In this document: piece by piece, positions 8,810 through 18,433 of the stretch
Layout: every line of letters begins with the position of its first letter
How positions within the stretch are numbered: the first letter of the stretch is position 1
Origin: an uncultured Acidobacteriia bacterium
Lineage (GTDB): Bacteria; Acidobacteriota; Terriglobia; Bryobacterales; Bryobacteraceae
Reading direction: 5' to 3'
Length of the DNA stretch: 55,135 nucleotides
Assembly: GCA_903881085.1 (NCBI GenBank)
Contig: CAIRSA010000180.1
Location: 1 to 55,135, forward strand
The notes under the pieces: generated by a model
What the model was told of the DNA's origin: nothing
What the model saw: the letters and a program-made list of their open reading frames with translations, nothing else
Database searches by the model: none
Translations under genes and position numbers: made by a program

Positions 8810-9640
8810 CTACAAGATCTTGAGCGTGAACGACAGAGGGTAATGGTCCGAAGCGGTGACATTGTCGTGAACACGCCCCTGTACCGCCTTGATAGGCCCC
8901 GATACAAAGGCCCAGTCGATACATTCGCCTCGACCGAACAAGCCATGCGGTGGGGTCGTCATTGGACGTGCAACGTCGAGAGCAGATCGAAAGCCATAAT
9001 GGCGGCGCGCGTTATCTTGAAAGACTTTCGTCGCATCGAAATTCAGGTCGCCTGCGATAAGCACGGCGGATTTGCTGGTGCACAACTCTGCATCCTGCAA
9101 CACCTCGTCGAATTGAGCAAGCTTGAGGCGATGATCGCCCCGACTCTCAAGGTGGAGGTTGTACACGGTGAACCGGTTTCCGGCGACCTCAATCTGAGTC
9201 ACCAACGCAATTCGTCCACCTATCCGCTCCTGAAACAGGCTGCTGCGCGGAACAAACCATCGCGGACGCCAGAAGTCCGATTGATGATGGAATCGGAGGA
9301 GCCGCGGACTTCTGATGGGCCATCGTGAGAGAGTTGCCTGACCGTGAAAGGCCGGGGATGTGCGCGAGCCCTGAGTCAATTCCTCAAATTCACGCCCGAA
9401 GACATAGTTCATTTCGAGCCGTCGCGCGATCTCCTCCGCTATGTTCAGACGACGGGTCCGCCGCGCGTTTAGATCCACCTCCTGCAGGGTGAGGAGATCG
9501 GCATTCTGAGACGCCAGGAAATCAGTAATGTCGCGCAACCGAAGTCCGCGTTCAATATTCCAATTGACGATGCGTAATGCCCTCGCCGGACGAGGTCCAG
9601 TCCAGGATGAGCCGAAGTTGCCGGTCAGAAGCTCATTCAT
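8810..9640 (-). CDS. Endonuclease/exonuclease/phosphatase-fold hydrolase
   Basis: A 276-residue EEP-superfamily protein. The metal-binding and catalytic motifs appear in order: VNWNIERG (Asn), LTLQEVD (Glu), YNLHLES (His/Asn), IAGDLNFD (Asp/Asn) and a terminal ASDHYPL (Asp-His). Members cleave phosphodiesters in nucleic acids, sphingomyelin or phosphoinositides, and the substrate here is not decidable. No signal peptide is seen, so it is probably cytoplasmic. It is the third gene of the TonB receptor 2 operon and overlaps the preceding LolA-like gene by eight bases. Confidence 0.85.
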   Translation of the reverse strand: MNELLTGNFGSSWTGPRPARALRIVNWNIERGLRLRDITDFLASQNADLLTLQEVDLNARRTRRLNIAEEIARRLEMNYVFGREFEELTQGSRTSPAFHGQATLSRWPIRSPRLLRFHHQSDFWRPRWFVPRSSLFQERIGGRIALVTQIEVAGNRFTVYNLHLESRGDHRLKLAQFDEVLQDAELCTSKSAVLIAGDLNFDATKVFQDNARRHYGFRSALDVARPMTTPPHGLFGRGECIDWAFVSGPIKAVQGRVHDNVTASDHYPLSFTLKIL

Positions 9641-10346
9641 TTCGCGCAGGTTTTGTATTCGCAGAGAGTTTCATTGGCGGCAGCGTGTAATCGAAATAGT
9701 CGATATCCACTTCTGTGTTGCCGAACATTCGTACATTCGTGACGGAACGATTGGAGGTGGGAAGCCAGAACGGGCCTTGTTTCCCATAAGTGCGGACGAA
9801 GTGAACACTCTTGGTCCAGAAGGAGGGGTTCCTGGCCGGTTCGCCTTCCATGCGGACAATGGCATATTCCTCAGTATCGATCCAGATGCTGCCACGCATC
9901 AGGTATTGATTACTCGATTTCGGCATGACTTTGATTTCGTATGCTGGACGATCGCCAACTGCGCGAATGCCCACCATTTCGAATGTATAGTTTTCAGGCA
10001 GAACGCGCGACCGGTCGCGCACGTCGGGCTTGGAGGCTTCGGTTTCCGCTTCAAGAAGCCTTGTGAAAACATGCTTGCGCGCCCCGCCCCAGCCACTTTC
10101 AGAGATGGTCTTGAATTGTTTCGACCCGTCCAGTTCGCAAGTAAGTTGGACAAGCATTTCAGCCCGCTTGCCGTGACGCTTGTTCTCCAGAACATAGCGC
10201 CGGACGCCCGAATAGGAGTGCAAGCCCGACTGTCTTTCATTGTCTCGCGCGACCATTCTGGCGACAACCTCATCGGCTGCGGGCAACGGCTGCACGGAAT
10301 CGGCGAAGGCCGCCGTCAGTGGGATTAGTGAAAGTAGAAGTATCAT
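9633..10346 (-). CDS. Secreted LolA-like outer-membrane-lipoprotein-sorting family protein
   Basis: A 237-residue protein with an N-terminal signal peptide (about residues 1-16). The body resembles the LolA/LolB-like half-barrel family: an initial helix (ADEVVARMVARD), many beta strands, then IWIDTEEYAIVRMEGEP, where a W-I-D pattern recurs in outer-membrane lipoprotein-sorting-like proteins. It lies three bases after the TonB receptor 2 gene and overlaps the EEP hydrolase. It may help deliver lipids or lipoproteins with the receptor, but this is inference. Confidence 0.7.
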   Translation of the reverse strand: MILLLSLIPLTAAFADSVQPLPAADEVVARMVARDNERQSGLHSYSGVRRYVLENKRHGKRAEMLVQLTCELDGSKQFKTISESGWGGARKHVFTRLLEAETEASKPDVRDRSRVLPENYTFEMVGIRAVGDRPAYEIKVMPKSSNQYLMRGSIWIDTEEYAIVRMEGEPARNPSFWTKSVHFVRTYGKQGPFWLPTSNRSVTNVRMFGNTEVDIDYFDYTLPPMKLSANTKPARNE

Positions 10347-10349
10347 TGT

Positions 10350-12803
10350 TTAGAACTCGAAGACTAATTTTCCGCGGAAGGTCCGGCCAACACCGTTGAA
10401 CATCGCCCCAAAGCGGTCACTGTCGATGTCATTCTGCACGTCGCGCGGGTTGAAGTGATTCAGTAGATTGAAAACACTGAACCCGATGCGCGCCTTCAGC
10501 TTTTCATGCGGGAGCCGGATCGAGATCGGCCTTGTCACTTGCATATCGACTGAAGTAAATCGCGGAAATTGCATCAGGTTTCGTGGACCAACGAAGGCGC
10601 GCGACTGGTCAATCTTGGAGTATGGAAAGCCGGTGTGCACGTCCAGAACCGGCAGGATCGTTAGCTTGAATGGAGCCCTCCATTGTCCCCACGCGAGAAA
10701 CCGGTTCGGAGCGTCAAAAGCCAGCCTGCCGGTTGCATCGGGCTGAATGACGGCGACTGGGTTGTTGCCGAAAAACTGGTTGAAGTCGTTCAGATTTCCG
10801 TGGGCGTTCGAACGGACATAGGAAACGTTCAGCATGCCGCGCGGGATCCTGTATGACCCGGTAAGCTGTAATTCGCGGTAGAAACTGCGGGCCTGGTTTG
10901 AAACTGACAAGATGCCCGGCTGTGCTTCCGCTGTCACCATAAAATCGCGGCTCGTGTTGCGCTCAAGGAATCCCAGTTTAAGCAATAGCGACGGCGACAC
11001 CTGCCTGTCAAGTTCGAAATTCCATCCCACGCTGCGTGGATTCCGCAGTCCGCCAGTTATTTGATTGCGATAATTCACAAGAGAACGGATCTCTCCATCA
11101 GCGCCGAGATACTCAACGCTCCTCGCTGGGAGAAATGGAAACGACACAATATTGAGGGGGACACGATCATAGAAAAGACCCGCGCCACCCTTGAGCAGTG
11201 TCTTGGCGTCGCTTGTAAGCATGAGGGCGAATCCGGCGCGCGGCGCGGTCTTGATCGAATCCGTCACGGAGTCTCGATCGAATCTTAGTCCCAGATCCAT
11301 CGTCAAGCGCGAGAAGGGCCGCCAACTATCGGCAAGGAACCAGGCGATCTCATTCTGTTTCACAGAAAAGCGGGACTCTTGCCCAAACACGATCTGCTCG
11401 ACTGGAATGTTAGAAGCTCCAAGAATGCTTACCAGGTTGGACCGGATTACTCCGTCGTAGCTGCTATGCGCGAAATCAATGCCCGCTTTGAATTCATGTG
11501 TGCCTAGAAGATTATTGACATTGTACCGGTAGGTCTCTTGCCATTCGACGCGATTAACGCCTCGCCTTTGCTGGTTAAAGAAGCCGCCACGGGTAGTTTC
11601 GATAAGCAGCTGGTAAGGGTCAGTACTATTCGGTGTCAAGTCGGCGTCAAACTGCTGATAACTTATTTGTGAAACAAGCAGCGAGCCGGAGCCCGACACG
11701 TAACGATGCTGTATTGTCCCCATGTATCCGCGTTGATGAAAGTCCGGAGTAGAAGGTTGAGGACTAAATGTATTCAGCCCCAGATAATTGATCTTGTGCG
11801 GATAGAGTGCGAACGATGCCGTAAGGGATTGAGACGGATTGAGGATAGCGTCAAGCTGGCTGAACGAGTTGAATCCTTCATATTTTATGTCGCGCTGTAG
11901 TTGCGGCAGGCTGGATACCGGTGTTCGTACAAAGCGGTATTCGAACGACTGGGTAAAGGCAATCCTGTCCTTTATGATGGGGCCGGTAACGGTGATGCGC
12001 GGAGTCGCCGATTCAATACCAACAAAGTCGTTATCGCGCTTACGAGGCCTGACCAATAGATTTTGCGCAGTAACATGGAACGAATTCATTCTCCCCGTAA
12101 TCGTTTCCACGCTAGCTATAGCGCCGGTGAGCCTGCCATACTCCGGATCGTACGGATTGGCAATCACTTTTACGGAGTCCACGACGTCAATGGGTAAATT
12201 TACCGACGCGTTCCCGGTTACTGGATCGGTCGCATTTTCGTTGTTGACCAGGGATCCGCCTTGCGAGGCGCGGGCACCCTTCATGTTGATCAAGCCATCC
12301 GGTCCGCGGACAACTCCCGGAATGAGCGGTAGCAGGGCATCGACATGATCGTTCCTGTTCGGGGCGTTGGCTATGGTCGCTTTATCGATGACAGCCTGAT
12401 TTACAGGTTGTACCATGACCGGCGGCTCAGCCTCCGCCGTCACTGTGACCGATGCCTTCACTGCGTTGACCGCCAACTCTATCGAAATCTCAAACGCCGA
12501 GCCTGAATCCAATGTCACCGTTTTTGAGCCACTCAGACCCGTGGACGTTACATCGATCCGGTAGATACCCGGCGGAACAGGCGCAAAGCTATACGTGCCG
12601 GTTTCAGTCGAGCTGGTCTCCGTGGACAAGGATGCACCCGAAAGAGTGACGAGCGCCCCTGCCACGAAAGACTTCGCCCCGTTAGAGTCGACAGTGAAGA
12701 CAGTTCCGCGAATACCGTCGAGCTCACGTGGTTGCGCTTGAAGTACAGCAGACGACACCGTCAATCCCAGAATGTACATTGTTAAAACGAATCTTGTGTT
12801 CAT
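10350..12803 (-). CDS. TonB-dependent receptor 2 with carboxypeptidase-regulatory-like domain
   Basis: An 817-residue outer-membrane receptor paralogous to the one at 5726-8308. A signal peptide covers about residues 1-23. A carboxypeptidase-regulatory-like domain lies at about 30-115 (GTYSFAPVPPGIYRIDV), a plug-like region at about 130-235, then a long beta-barrel with a typical terminal strand (FRGKLVFEF). The gene heads an operon with the LolA-like and EEP genes. A sigma-54-type promoter lies 73 bases upstream. The ligand is unknown. Confidence 0.9.
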   Translation of the reverse strand: MNTRFVLTMYILGLTVSSAVLQAQPRELDGIRGTVFTVDSNGAKSFVAGALVTLSGASLSTETSSTETGTYSFAPVPPGIYRIDVTSTGLSGSKTVTLDSGSAFEISIELAVNAVKASVTVTAEAEPPVMVQPVNQAVIDKATIANAPNRNDHVDALLPLIPGVVRGPDGLINMKGARASQGGSLVNNENATDPVTGNASVNLPIDVVDSVKVIANPYDPEYGRLTGAIASVETITGRMNSFHVTAQNLLVRPRKRDNDFVGIESATPRITVTGPIIKDRIAFTQSFEYRFVRTPVSSLPQLQRDIKYEGFNSFSQLDAILNPSQSLTASFALYPHKINYLGLNTFSPQPSTPDFHQRGYMGTIQHRYVSGSGSLLVSQISYQQFDADLTPNSTDPYQLLIETTRGGFFNQQRRGVNRVEWQETYRYNVNNLLGTHEFKAGIDFAHSSYDGVIRSNLVSILGASNIPVEQIVFGQESRFSVKQNEIAWFLADSWRPFSRLTMDLGLRFDRDSVTDSIKTAPRAGFALMLTSDAKTLLKGGAGLFYDRVPLNIVSFPFLPARSVEYLGADGEIRSLVNYRNQITGGLRNPRSVGWNFELDRQVSPSLLLKLGFLERNTSRDFMVTAEAQPGILSVSNQARSFYRELQLTGSYRIPRGMLNVSYVRSNAHGNLNDFNQFFGNNPVAVIQPDATGRLAFDAPNRFLAWGQWRAPFKLTILPVLDVHTGFPYSKIDQSRAFVGPRNLMQFPRFTSVDMQVTRPISIRLPHEKLKARIGFSVFNLLNHFNPRDVQNDIDSDRFGAMFNGVGRTFRGKLVFEF

Positions 12804-12875
12804 AAGTCCTCAAACTGCGCTCCAATCCTAGGCCTTTTCTGTCGGCGGCTTTCGTTAGGTGCTTGCAATCGATAG

Positions 12876-12891
12876 TGCAACTGCGCTTCCA
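12876..12891 (-). promoter_or_regulatory. Sigma-54 promoter of TonB receptor 2 operon
   Basis: The minus strand reads TGGAAGCGCAGTTGCA, a strong -24/-12 match (TGG-N10-TTGCA). A TGCCGA...TCGGCA pair lies about 80 bases upstream at 12972-13001, inside the 3' end of the preceding gene. Confidence 0.7.
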
Positions 12892-12966
12892 ACTCAACGC
12901 TGATAACTTTAAGCTCATTCTTCGACACTTACGTGGTTTCCTTACTATCCGTGCCTAGAACCGCCG

Positions 12967-15345
12967 TCAGATGCCGACCCTGGCTTCAGGCATCTTCGGC
13001 ACCTGCCCGGCAGGACGAGTGCCTAATCGCTGTGGCGCCTTGACGGGGGTAAAAGAGAGCAGTGAATAAAGCGATATTACCCAAGCAGCATTCACACCCA
13101 CGACAGATAGAAAGAATGCAACATGAGTAATATTAAAGGCCGCAAAAACCAGTAGGGCATATGGTAGAAAGCAGCGTCTGATCAGGAATTCCAGGCGCCT
13201 GCCGATGTACAGCAAAAGGTTCGTCGGCCGGTTTTCCGCCTTCTTCTGCCAGATTTCCAGTAACTGCTCAGGGTGGCCATTAGTTAGACGTTGACGCTGT
13301 ATGAGGGCAATGATGAAAGTTGCGATTGCGCCGAAAAAGAACAAACCACACAGGTGCAGATAGACTGTATCTCCGGAACTCCTCGCCAGTCCAATTGCCA
13401 TTCCTCCGTAAATCAGCAGATAGTACAGATAATCGCAAATTGTCTCCAACCAACAACCAAAATCGGATTCCAACAGCTTGAACCGAGCTACTTCGCCGTC
13501 CGATCCATCGAGTATGCTGGCGAACAACGACAGGGCCGCGGCCAGTAACATGTTCCAATAATCCCCGCACGTATAGAATAGACCCGCAAGGACACTTACT
13601 CCCAGCGTGAATATGCTTACCATGTTGGGCGTGACTGGAAACTTGATGAGTTGATGGCTAATGGGTATAGAAACCTTCCGGTTCAATCTGGCGAAGACTC
13701 CATCTGTGTCTTTGATCACCCAGCGATCCAGCTTCTGCTCGGCCGTCTCCTGGTCTTGAGGCAGGACGCGGTGCCACTTGTCTGGCTCAATTTCTATGCA
13801 TTCAAAGGAAAACCTTGTAGTGAGCGCCCGATGCAATTCACTGTGGTCGACGATTTCGGGTGGAACTTGCCTGCCCAGTTCGGCAGTTAGTTCCGCCGAA
13901 AGAGCATAGATTCCCACAGGCTCGCCGCAGCACGTAACGGTCAATGCATCCTTATCGCCCTTCCACTCTGCAAGCAATCGATACAAACAAGGGTGATAGA
14001 TACAGCCGCCGTCGATGATCACTAAGCGGCCTTGTTCTTGATCTGCGAGCCTGCTGAAGAGGGAAGAGATTGCGGATTCTCCTGGCCCAAGTTCAACAAA
14101 TTCGACGCCGCCTGGAATGCGCCCTGTGCTCATCAGTGAGTGTTTCTGCCAGGAAGCCGAAACAACATCGGATGCGACCAAGATCCGGGAGGCGCCGGCC
14201 TTTCTTGCCCGCAGGATCGCACGAAGCAGTACAGGAAGCCCGTGAACAAGAGTAAGCGGCGATCCGGCCTGTGGATGAGGGTTTTCATAGCTGGCTAATA
14301 TGACGGCCACTGGTCCGTGAGAGGTACTTACAGGCGTTGTATCATTGCTGGCGATGCGGGTTCGATTGCGTTTCGAAAGTACGAACCAGAGACCTCCAAC
14401 AATCGCCCAGAAAATAGCCCGGCATCGGCGCGAAAGAGCAACCGCCAAACCGGCGGCGCCACTTATCCCGAACAACTTCGCAATCAACATATTTCCTCCT
14501 TCGTACAGGCCGACATTTCCGGGCGTCAGCGCACCCAACGTATTGGTCAATTTGGTCAACGCTTCTGCTGCAAGGGCGGCGGCAAGGCCGACATGAAAGC
14601 CCATAAGATCCAAAGCGAGATAGAGCTCCAGAATGGCCAGGAACTGGCAAAGAATGTTGAGGCTCAAGCTCAAGCAGAACATTCCGGGCAACCCGTGCCA
14701 GAACTCGAGCAACTCGTGCTCAACGGACTGAACAATGGTGCCCGGCTTGAGCCATTGGCCGAGGAATGGAAGTCTCCCCAATGCCTTTGTAGTGCCCGAC
14801 AACACGCCCCATCGGTTCCGGACAGCAACTGCCGCGAGAATGATTCCTGTTAAGAGCACACAAGCAAACAACCCGGCGCAAACGGCCAACTTGCGAGGCA
14901 TTGGAACACTGACCAGTAATGCTATGAGACCGGCAATGGTGACAGTTGTCGTGCTGACGATAAAGAATGCCCGATCCAACGCCACTGACGCGATGCGGCT
15001 GGCTACAGGTATTTTCGACCCAAGAAATGAAACACGGAGCGATTCTCCAAACGCCTGTCCTACCAAGCCCAACAGTCCGGCAGCTTCCGAAGCCAGACGA
15101 AGGCCGAATAGCCGCGCAAATGGCACATGCCGCTTTTCGTCCAGCAACGTAATGCGCCAGGCCGCGGTCTTGACGATATGGGCAACGCCGCCGAGCGCAA
15201 TAATCAAAATCAGTCCCCGCCCCAGTGTGCGGATGTTCTCCAGCAAATCTGCTGCCCCAGCCCGGTACACCAGGATCGCGAAAAGCGTGATTCCCAGAAG
15301 GGCCAAGGCTAATCGAACCGGCGTGCTGTTCAGGAATCTAGGCAT
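12967..15345 (-). CDS. Flippase-like / degenerate nucleotidyltransferase / CDP-alcohol phosphatidyltransferase fusion
   Basis: A three-part membrane protein of 792 residues from the chosen start, which has GGAAAG eight bases upstream; a GTG at 15372 is the alternative. Residues about 1-325 resemble the lysylphosphatidylglycerol-synthase transmembrane/flippase family (LTPGNVGLYEGG). About 345-520 is a sugar-phosphate-nucleotidyltransferase-like domain without the usual LAAGxGxR loop. About 540-760 is a CDP-alcohol phosphatidyltransferase with DGSDGEVAR, then FG, Glu and Asp. The canonical third Asp of DG-x2-AR-x8-G-x3-D-x3-D is Glu here. Nucleotidyltransferase plus CDP-alcohol transferase in one chain is the arrangement of the bifunctional inositol-phosphate cytidylyltransferase/DIPP synthase of hyperthermophiles. 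It overlaps the stand-alone cytidylyltransferase gene by eight bases. It probably makes or moves an inositol-type phosphodiester or lipid; the product is inferred. Confidence 0.85.
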   Translation of the reverse strand: MPRFLNSTPVRLALALLGITLFAILVYRAGAADLLENIRTLGRGLILIIALGGVAHIVKTAAWRITLLDEKRHVPFARLFGLRLASEAAGLLGLVGQAFGESLRVSFLGSKIPVASRIASVALDRAFFIVSTTTVTIAGLIALLVSVPMPRKLAVCAGLFACVLLTGIILAAVAVRNRWGVLSGTTKALGRLPFLGQWLKPGTIVQSVEHELLEFWHGLPGMFCLSLSLNILCQFLAILELYLALDLMGFHVGLAAALAAEALTKLTNTLGALTPGNVGLYEGGNMLIAKLFGISGAAGLAVALSRRCRAIFWAIVGGLWFVLSKRNRTRIASNDTTPVSTSHGPVAVILASYENPHPQAGSPLTLVHGLPVLLRAILRARKAGASRILVASDVVSASWQKHSLMSTGRIPGGVEFVELGPGESAISSLFSRLADQEQGRLVIIDGGCIYHPCLYRLLAEWKGDKDALTVTCCGEPVGIYALSAELTAELGRQVPPEIVDHSELHRALTTRFSFECIEIEPDKWHRVLPQDQETAEQKLDRWVIKDTDGVFARLNRKVSIPISHQLIKFPVTPNMVSIFTLGVSVLAGLFYTCGDYWNMLLAAALSLFASILDGSDGEVARFKLLESDFGCWLETICDYLYYLLIYGGMAIGLARSSGDTVYLHLCGLFFFGAIATFIIALIQRQRLTNGHPEQLLEIWQKKAENRPTNLLLYIGRRLEFLIRRCFLPYALLVFAAFNITHVAFFLSVVGVNAAWVISLYSLLSFTPVKAPQRLGTRPAGQVPKMPEARVGI

Positions 15346-16099
15346 GGACGAGTCTTTCCGCAGCGTATTCACGCATCAACCGGTTGTCAAAAGTAAGTTC
15401 CGCATGTAGTAACGCGTCCGGCGTGTCAAGGTCGTGCCATTGGCTATTGCCAATTTGCCAGGCGCGAAGTTTCCGCTCGCTCGCTAACTGGCGCATGCCG
15501 TCCGATAACGAGCAGTCACCATTTCTGTTGGCTGCATGAAGCCGGGCGAACAATGCTCTGCTACAAAGGAACATGCCGGTATCCAGCGAGTCATAACTGT
15601 CGAGACTCTTTCCGATATCGACGATAAAGTTGCCGTTCCGCAGCACCTTGGTGGCGTCATCCAGATCAAAGATGCGATTTACTTTGGAGTCCACGGCGAG
15701 AATGACTTCTCCAGGAGCAAGCGGTTGCTCTATAAGCGCCCTCGCAGTTTCCGGATCAAAGACATGATCGGCCATGAGCAGCAGGAAATTGCCGTCGATT
15801 TCATTCTGAGCCTTTAACGCTGAAACTCCGTTCGACTTGTGGTAGTCAGGGTTTTCGACAAAGGTTACGGAGATTCCATCAAACTGACGGGACTGGAACC
15901 AGCGGCGAATTAAATCGGAGCGGTATCCTACGACGATGACAAACTCCTTGATACCGCAGGACTGCACACCTCGAATCACGTGCTCAATGATAGGCTCGCC
16001 ACAAAACTTTACCAGTGGCTTGGGAAGGCCAGCAGCAACGGAACGCAGGCGAGAGCCATTGCCGGCTGCGAGAATTAGACACTGACTTACTTTTTCCAT
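15338..16099 (-). CDS. Inositol-phosphate cytidylyltransferase-like nucleotidyltransferase
   Basis: A 253-residue soluble nucleotidyltransferase. It has LAAGNGSR at about 10-17 and PKPLV at 26-30 for NTP binding. In the middle lies LLLMADHVFD, where the DH pair replaces the usual D-x-D. It then has LDDATKV and VDIGKSLDSYDSLDTG. These last motifs follow the archaeal L-myo-inositol-1-phosphate cytidylyltransferase pattern rather than glucose-1-phosphate enzymes. It would activate the head group as a CDP-alcohol for the transferase encoded downstream. The start at 16099 puts the NTP loop at the expected place. The predicted transcript start of the upstream sigma-54-type promoter lies only about three bases away, so the message may be leaderless. 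Confidence 0.8.
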   Translation of the reverse strand: MEKVSQCLILAAGNGSRLRSVAAGLPKPLVKFCGEPIIEHVIRGVQSCGIKEFVIVVGYRSDLIRRWFQSRQFDGISVTFVENPDYHKSNGVSALKAQNEIDGNFLLLMADHVFDPETARALIEQPLAPGEVILAVDSKVNRIFDLDDATKVLRNGNFIVDIGKSLDSYDSLDTGMFLCSRALFARLHAANRNGDCSLSDGMRQLASERKLRAWQIGNSQWHDLDTPDALLHAELTFDNRLMREYAAERLVHA

Positions 16100-16112
16100 G
16101 TAACCTGAGTAG

Positions 16113-16128
16113 GGCATGTGCGCTGCCA
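16113..16128 (-). promoter_or_regulatory. Candidate sigma-54 promoter of the cytidylyltransferase operon
   Basis: The minus strand reads TGGCAGCGCACATGCC, with GG and GC at -24/-12 spacing. The inverted repeat at 16199-16217 lies about 70-90 bases upstream, the same geometry as at the other promoters. It would leave almost no leader before the ATG at 16099. A second GG-N10-GC match at 16188-16203 is the alternative. Confidence 0.45.
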
Positions 16129-16198
16129 AACGATTTCATCCGGATGTCTCTTGTTTCGCCTATGTTTAGGGATGCTTGATTTGTAGCCGCCCTTCATC

Positions 16199-16217
16199 TG
16201 CCATCGGCAAGTGCCGA
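16199..16217. promoter_or_regulatory. Inverted-repeat activator element (site B)
   Basis: TGCCATCGGCAAGTGCCGA contains TCGGCA and TGCCGA as perfect arms two bases apart. The flanking CATCTGCC is shared with the elements near 30405 and 43733. Confidence 0.55.
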
Positions 16218-16264
16218 GTTATCGTCTTTTGAAGAGATGCTGATCGGCGGAACCGCGGGGATAC

Positions 16265-18310
16265 TCACTTATACAGGCGGGCGATATTGTATTTCTGCAT
16301 GCGAGATTGAAGTGTCGTCCTCTTAAGGCCGAGCCGCGCAGCCGCGCCGCTTGGGCCCCCGACTATCCCTTTGGCTTCCTTCAAGGCGTGCAGAATTCGC
16401 GTGCGTTCGGCTTCCTCCGAAACATCCGGGACTCGGCTATGGTTCGAGCCAGCAGACGGCTTGCCGCCAAATTCCGGCATGCTGACCTGTAGTTCTGGCC
16501 TGGTGCTCAGAATCACAGACCGTTCGATCACGTTCTGCAACTCCCGGATATTGCCCGGCCAATTGTAGTCGATGAGCGCGTCCATCGCTTGAGTCGGAAT
16601 GCTATCGATTTTTCGGCCTAAGCGCTGCGCGTGTTTTTGAACGAAGTAGCGGATAAGTAGCGGTATGTCCTCGCGACGGTCCCGCAGGGCAGGAACATTC
16701 AGCGGAAACACATGCAACCGGTAGTACAGGTCCGCGCGGAACGTGTTGTCATCCACCATGGCCTTGAGGTCCCGGTTTGTCGCGGCGACGAACCGTACGT
16801 CGGTCCGGATTGTGCGAGTGCCGCCCACCCGTTCGAACTCCTGGTCCTGGATGGCGCGAAGTAACTTCGGCTGGAGTTCGAGCGGCATTTCGCCGATCTC
16901 ATCTAGAAAGAGTGTTCCATGGTGCGCCAGTTCGAACCGTCCAATCTTCTGCGCTACTGCTCCAGTGAACGAGCCCTTCTCATGACCAAAAAGTTCACTC
17001 TCAAGCAGGCTGGCGGGGATAGCCGCGCAGTTCACTTTGACGAAACTGCCCCTGCCTCTGCTGCTCAACTCATGAATCGCGCGGGCCACCAGTTCCTTTC
17101 CCGTGCCCGTCTCGCCCAGGATGAGAACGGTCGCATCGGTAGGCGCCACGATCTTAAGACTCTTCACAAGAGCATCGAAAGCGGCCCCCGAACCGATCAT
17201 GTTTCCGATGTTATTGTCGAGCCGTATCTCTTCTTCCAGATAGAGCTTCTCCGTGGCGAGTCGCTCCTTCATTTCCTTCAACTCCCGGTACGACAGAGCG
17301 TTTTCCACGGCAATCGCAACTTGTCTCGCCACCTGCGTGAGAAAATCGACATCTTCACTTGTCCAGGCGTCGTGAGTGGTTCTGACGGCTTCGAGAGTCC
17401 CGAGCGTGCCATTGCTCGTCACCAGGGGAACCGAGCAGACGGACTTGTAACCCAATTCCACGAACCGGCGGAACTTGTCGGACGGATACCTTTCCACATC
17501 GACGTCGCGTACGATCACTGGCTTACCGGTGGCAATTGCCTCAGCCGCCGGCAACCCCTCCGGGTCAATATGCCTCTGGTCTTCAGAGAAGAGCGGAGAG
17601 CCGGTGAAATGAGGTCCAATAATGTCCAAGCCGCCGGTTTCGTCAAGTGTCGTCAGCACAGAGAAATCGTGCTGGATCACCCGCGAAAGCTGCCCGGATA
17701 TGGCGGAGAATAATTCCTCCATGGATAGCTTCGACACAAGCGCATTCGTGATATCGAAAAGTGTTCTCAACCGGTCCCGCTCCCTGACTGCTTCCTGCCT
17801 CGCCAGAAAAGCCTCCACCGCCACTGCGAATTCGCTTGCAACCCGCTCCAGGAATGCCAATTCGGCCGGACTAGGTTCATATGGCACCCGGCAACCAAAC
17901 CCGAACGCGCCGAGCCGATTTTCACCTGCCGTAAGCGGCACCAGAGTTACCGCGGTCACACCAGCCACACTGGCGCGCTTCTGAAACTCCGGCCAGCGGC
18001 TCTCATCATCCAGGCACCGGATTACAAGTGGCTGTTGGTTGAGCCATACCCAACCAGCAGGATCCTGATCGACGGACAGACTTAAATTTGCGATGGAACT
18101 TCCAGGCTCAAGTAGAAAATGATCCTGCATTTGGTTGCCCCTGCGATCATGCAGAGTCATGCCAACAAAGTCTAACCCGACGATGCGGCGAAGCGATTCC
18201 GCAACGCCAGCTAACAGGCTTTCCAGATCACTACGGCCGGCGATCGAGCGCGATAGTGCGACAACTGCCTCGTAGATGTCAGTGGACGAGGCTTCAACAG
18301 GCATGGTCAT
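16265..18310 (-). CDS. Sigma-54-dependent GAF-GAF-AAA-Fis activator 1
   Basis: An enhancer-binding activator of 681 residues. Two GAF sensor domains lie at about 20-165 and 190-340. The AAA+ sigma-54 interaction domain at about 355-590 has Walker A GETGTGKE, the loop GSFTGA (a variant of GAFTGA), Walker [10 protein letters not shown] and [10 protein letters not shown] Fis-type helix-turn-helix at about 625-675 has recognition helix RTTLQSRM. The start at 18310 aligns with the paralogue at 43654; the longer frame from 18373 adds an unrelated leader. There is no receiver domain, so it probably senses a small ligand or redox state through GAF. The same recognition helix occurs in two further activators in this window. 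Confidence 0.92.
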   Translation of the reverse strand: MTMPVEASSTDIYEAVVALSRSIAGRSDLESLLAGVAESLRRIVGLDFVGMTLHDRRGNQMQDHFLLEPGSSIANLSLSVDQDPAGWVWLNQQPLVIRCLDDESRWPEFQKRASVAGVTAVTLVPLTAGENRLGAFGFGCRVPYEPSPAELAFLERVASEFAVAVEAFLARQEAVRERDRLRTLFDITNALVSKLSMEELFSAISGQLSRVIQHDFSVLTTLDETGGLDIIGPHFTGSPLFSEDQRHIDPEGLPAAEAIATGKPVIVRDVDVERYPSDKFRRFVELGYKSVCSVPLVTSNGTLGTLEAVRTTHDAWTSEDVDFLTQVARQVAIAVENALSYRELKEMKERLATEKLYLEEEIRLDNNIGNMIGSGAAFDALVKSLKIVAPTDATVLILGETGTGKELVARAIHELSSRGRGSFVKVNCAAIPASLLESELFGHEKGSFTGAVAQKIGRFELAHHGTLFLDEIGEMPLELQPKLLRAIQDQEFERVGGTRTIRTDVRFVAATNRDLKAMVDDNTFRADLYYRLHVFPLNVPALRDRREDIPLLIRYFVQKHAQRLGRKIDSIPTQAMDALIDYNWPGNIRELQNVIERSVILSTRPELQVSMPEFGGKPSAGSNHSRVPDVSEEAERTRILHALKEAKGIVGGPSGAAARLGLKRTTLQSRMQKYNIARLYK

Positions 18311-18433
18311 AACGGATATAGCTCCAACCTTCGGATAGCAACGCGGTAGCCAAAAGCAGCTTATCGCCATCAAGCACTTACGAGCATGCGCGGACTTTTT
18401 TGGGCAAACGACGATGTCATATGCCGAGACGGG

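Noticed and set aside
16188..16203. Second GG-N10-GC match before the cytidylyltransferase gene
   Set aside because: It overlaps the activator element itself. The match at 16113-16128 has the spacing seen elsewhere, although it leaves no leader.
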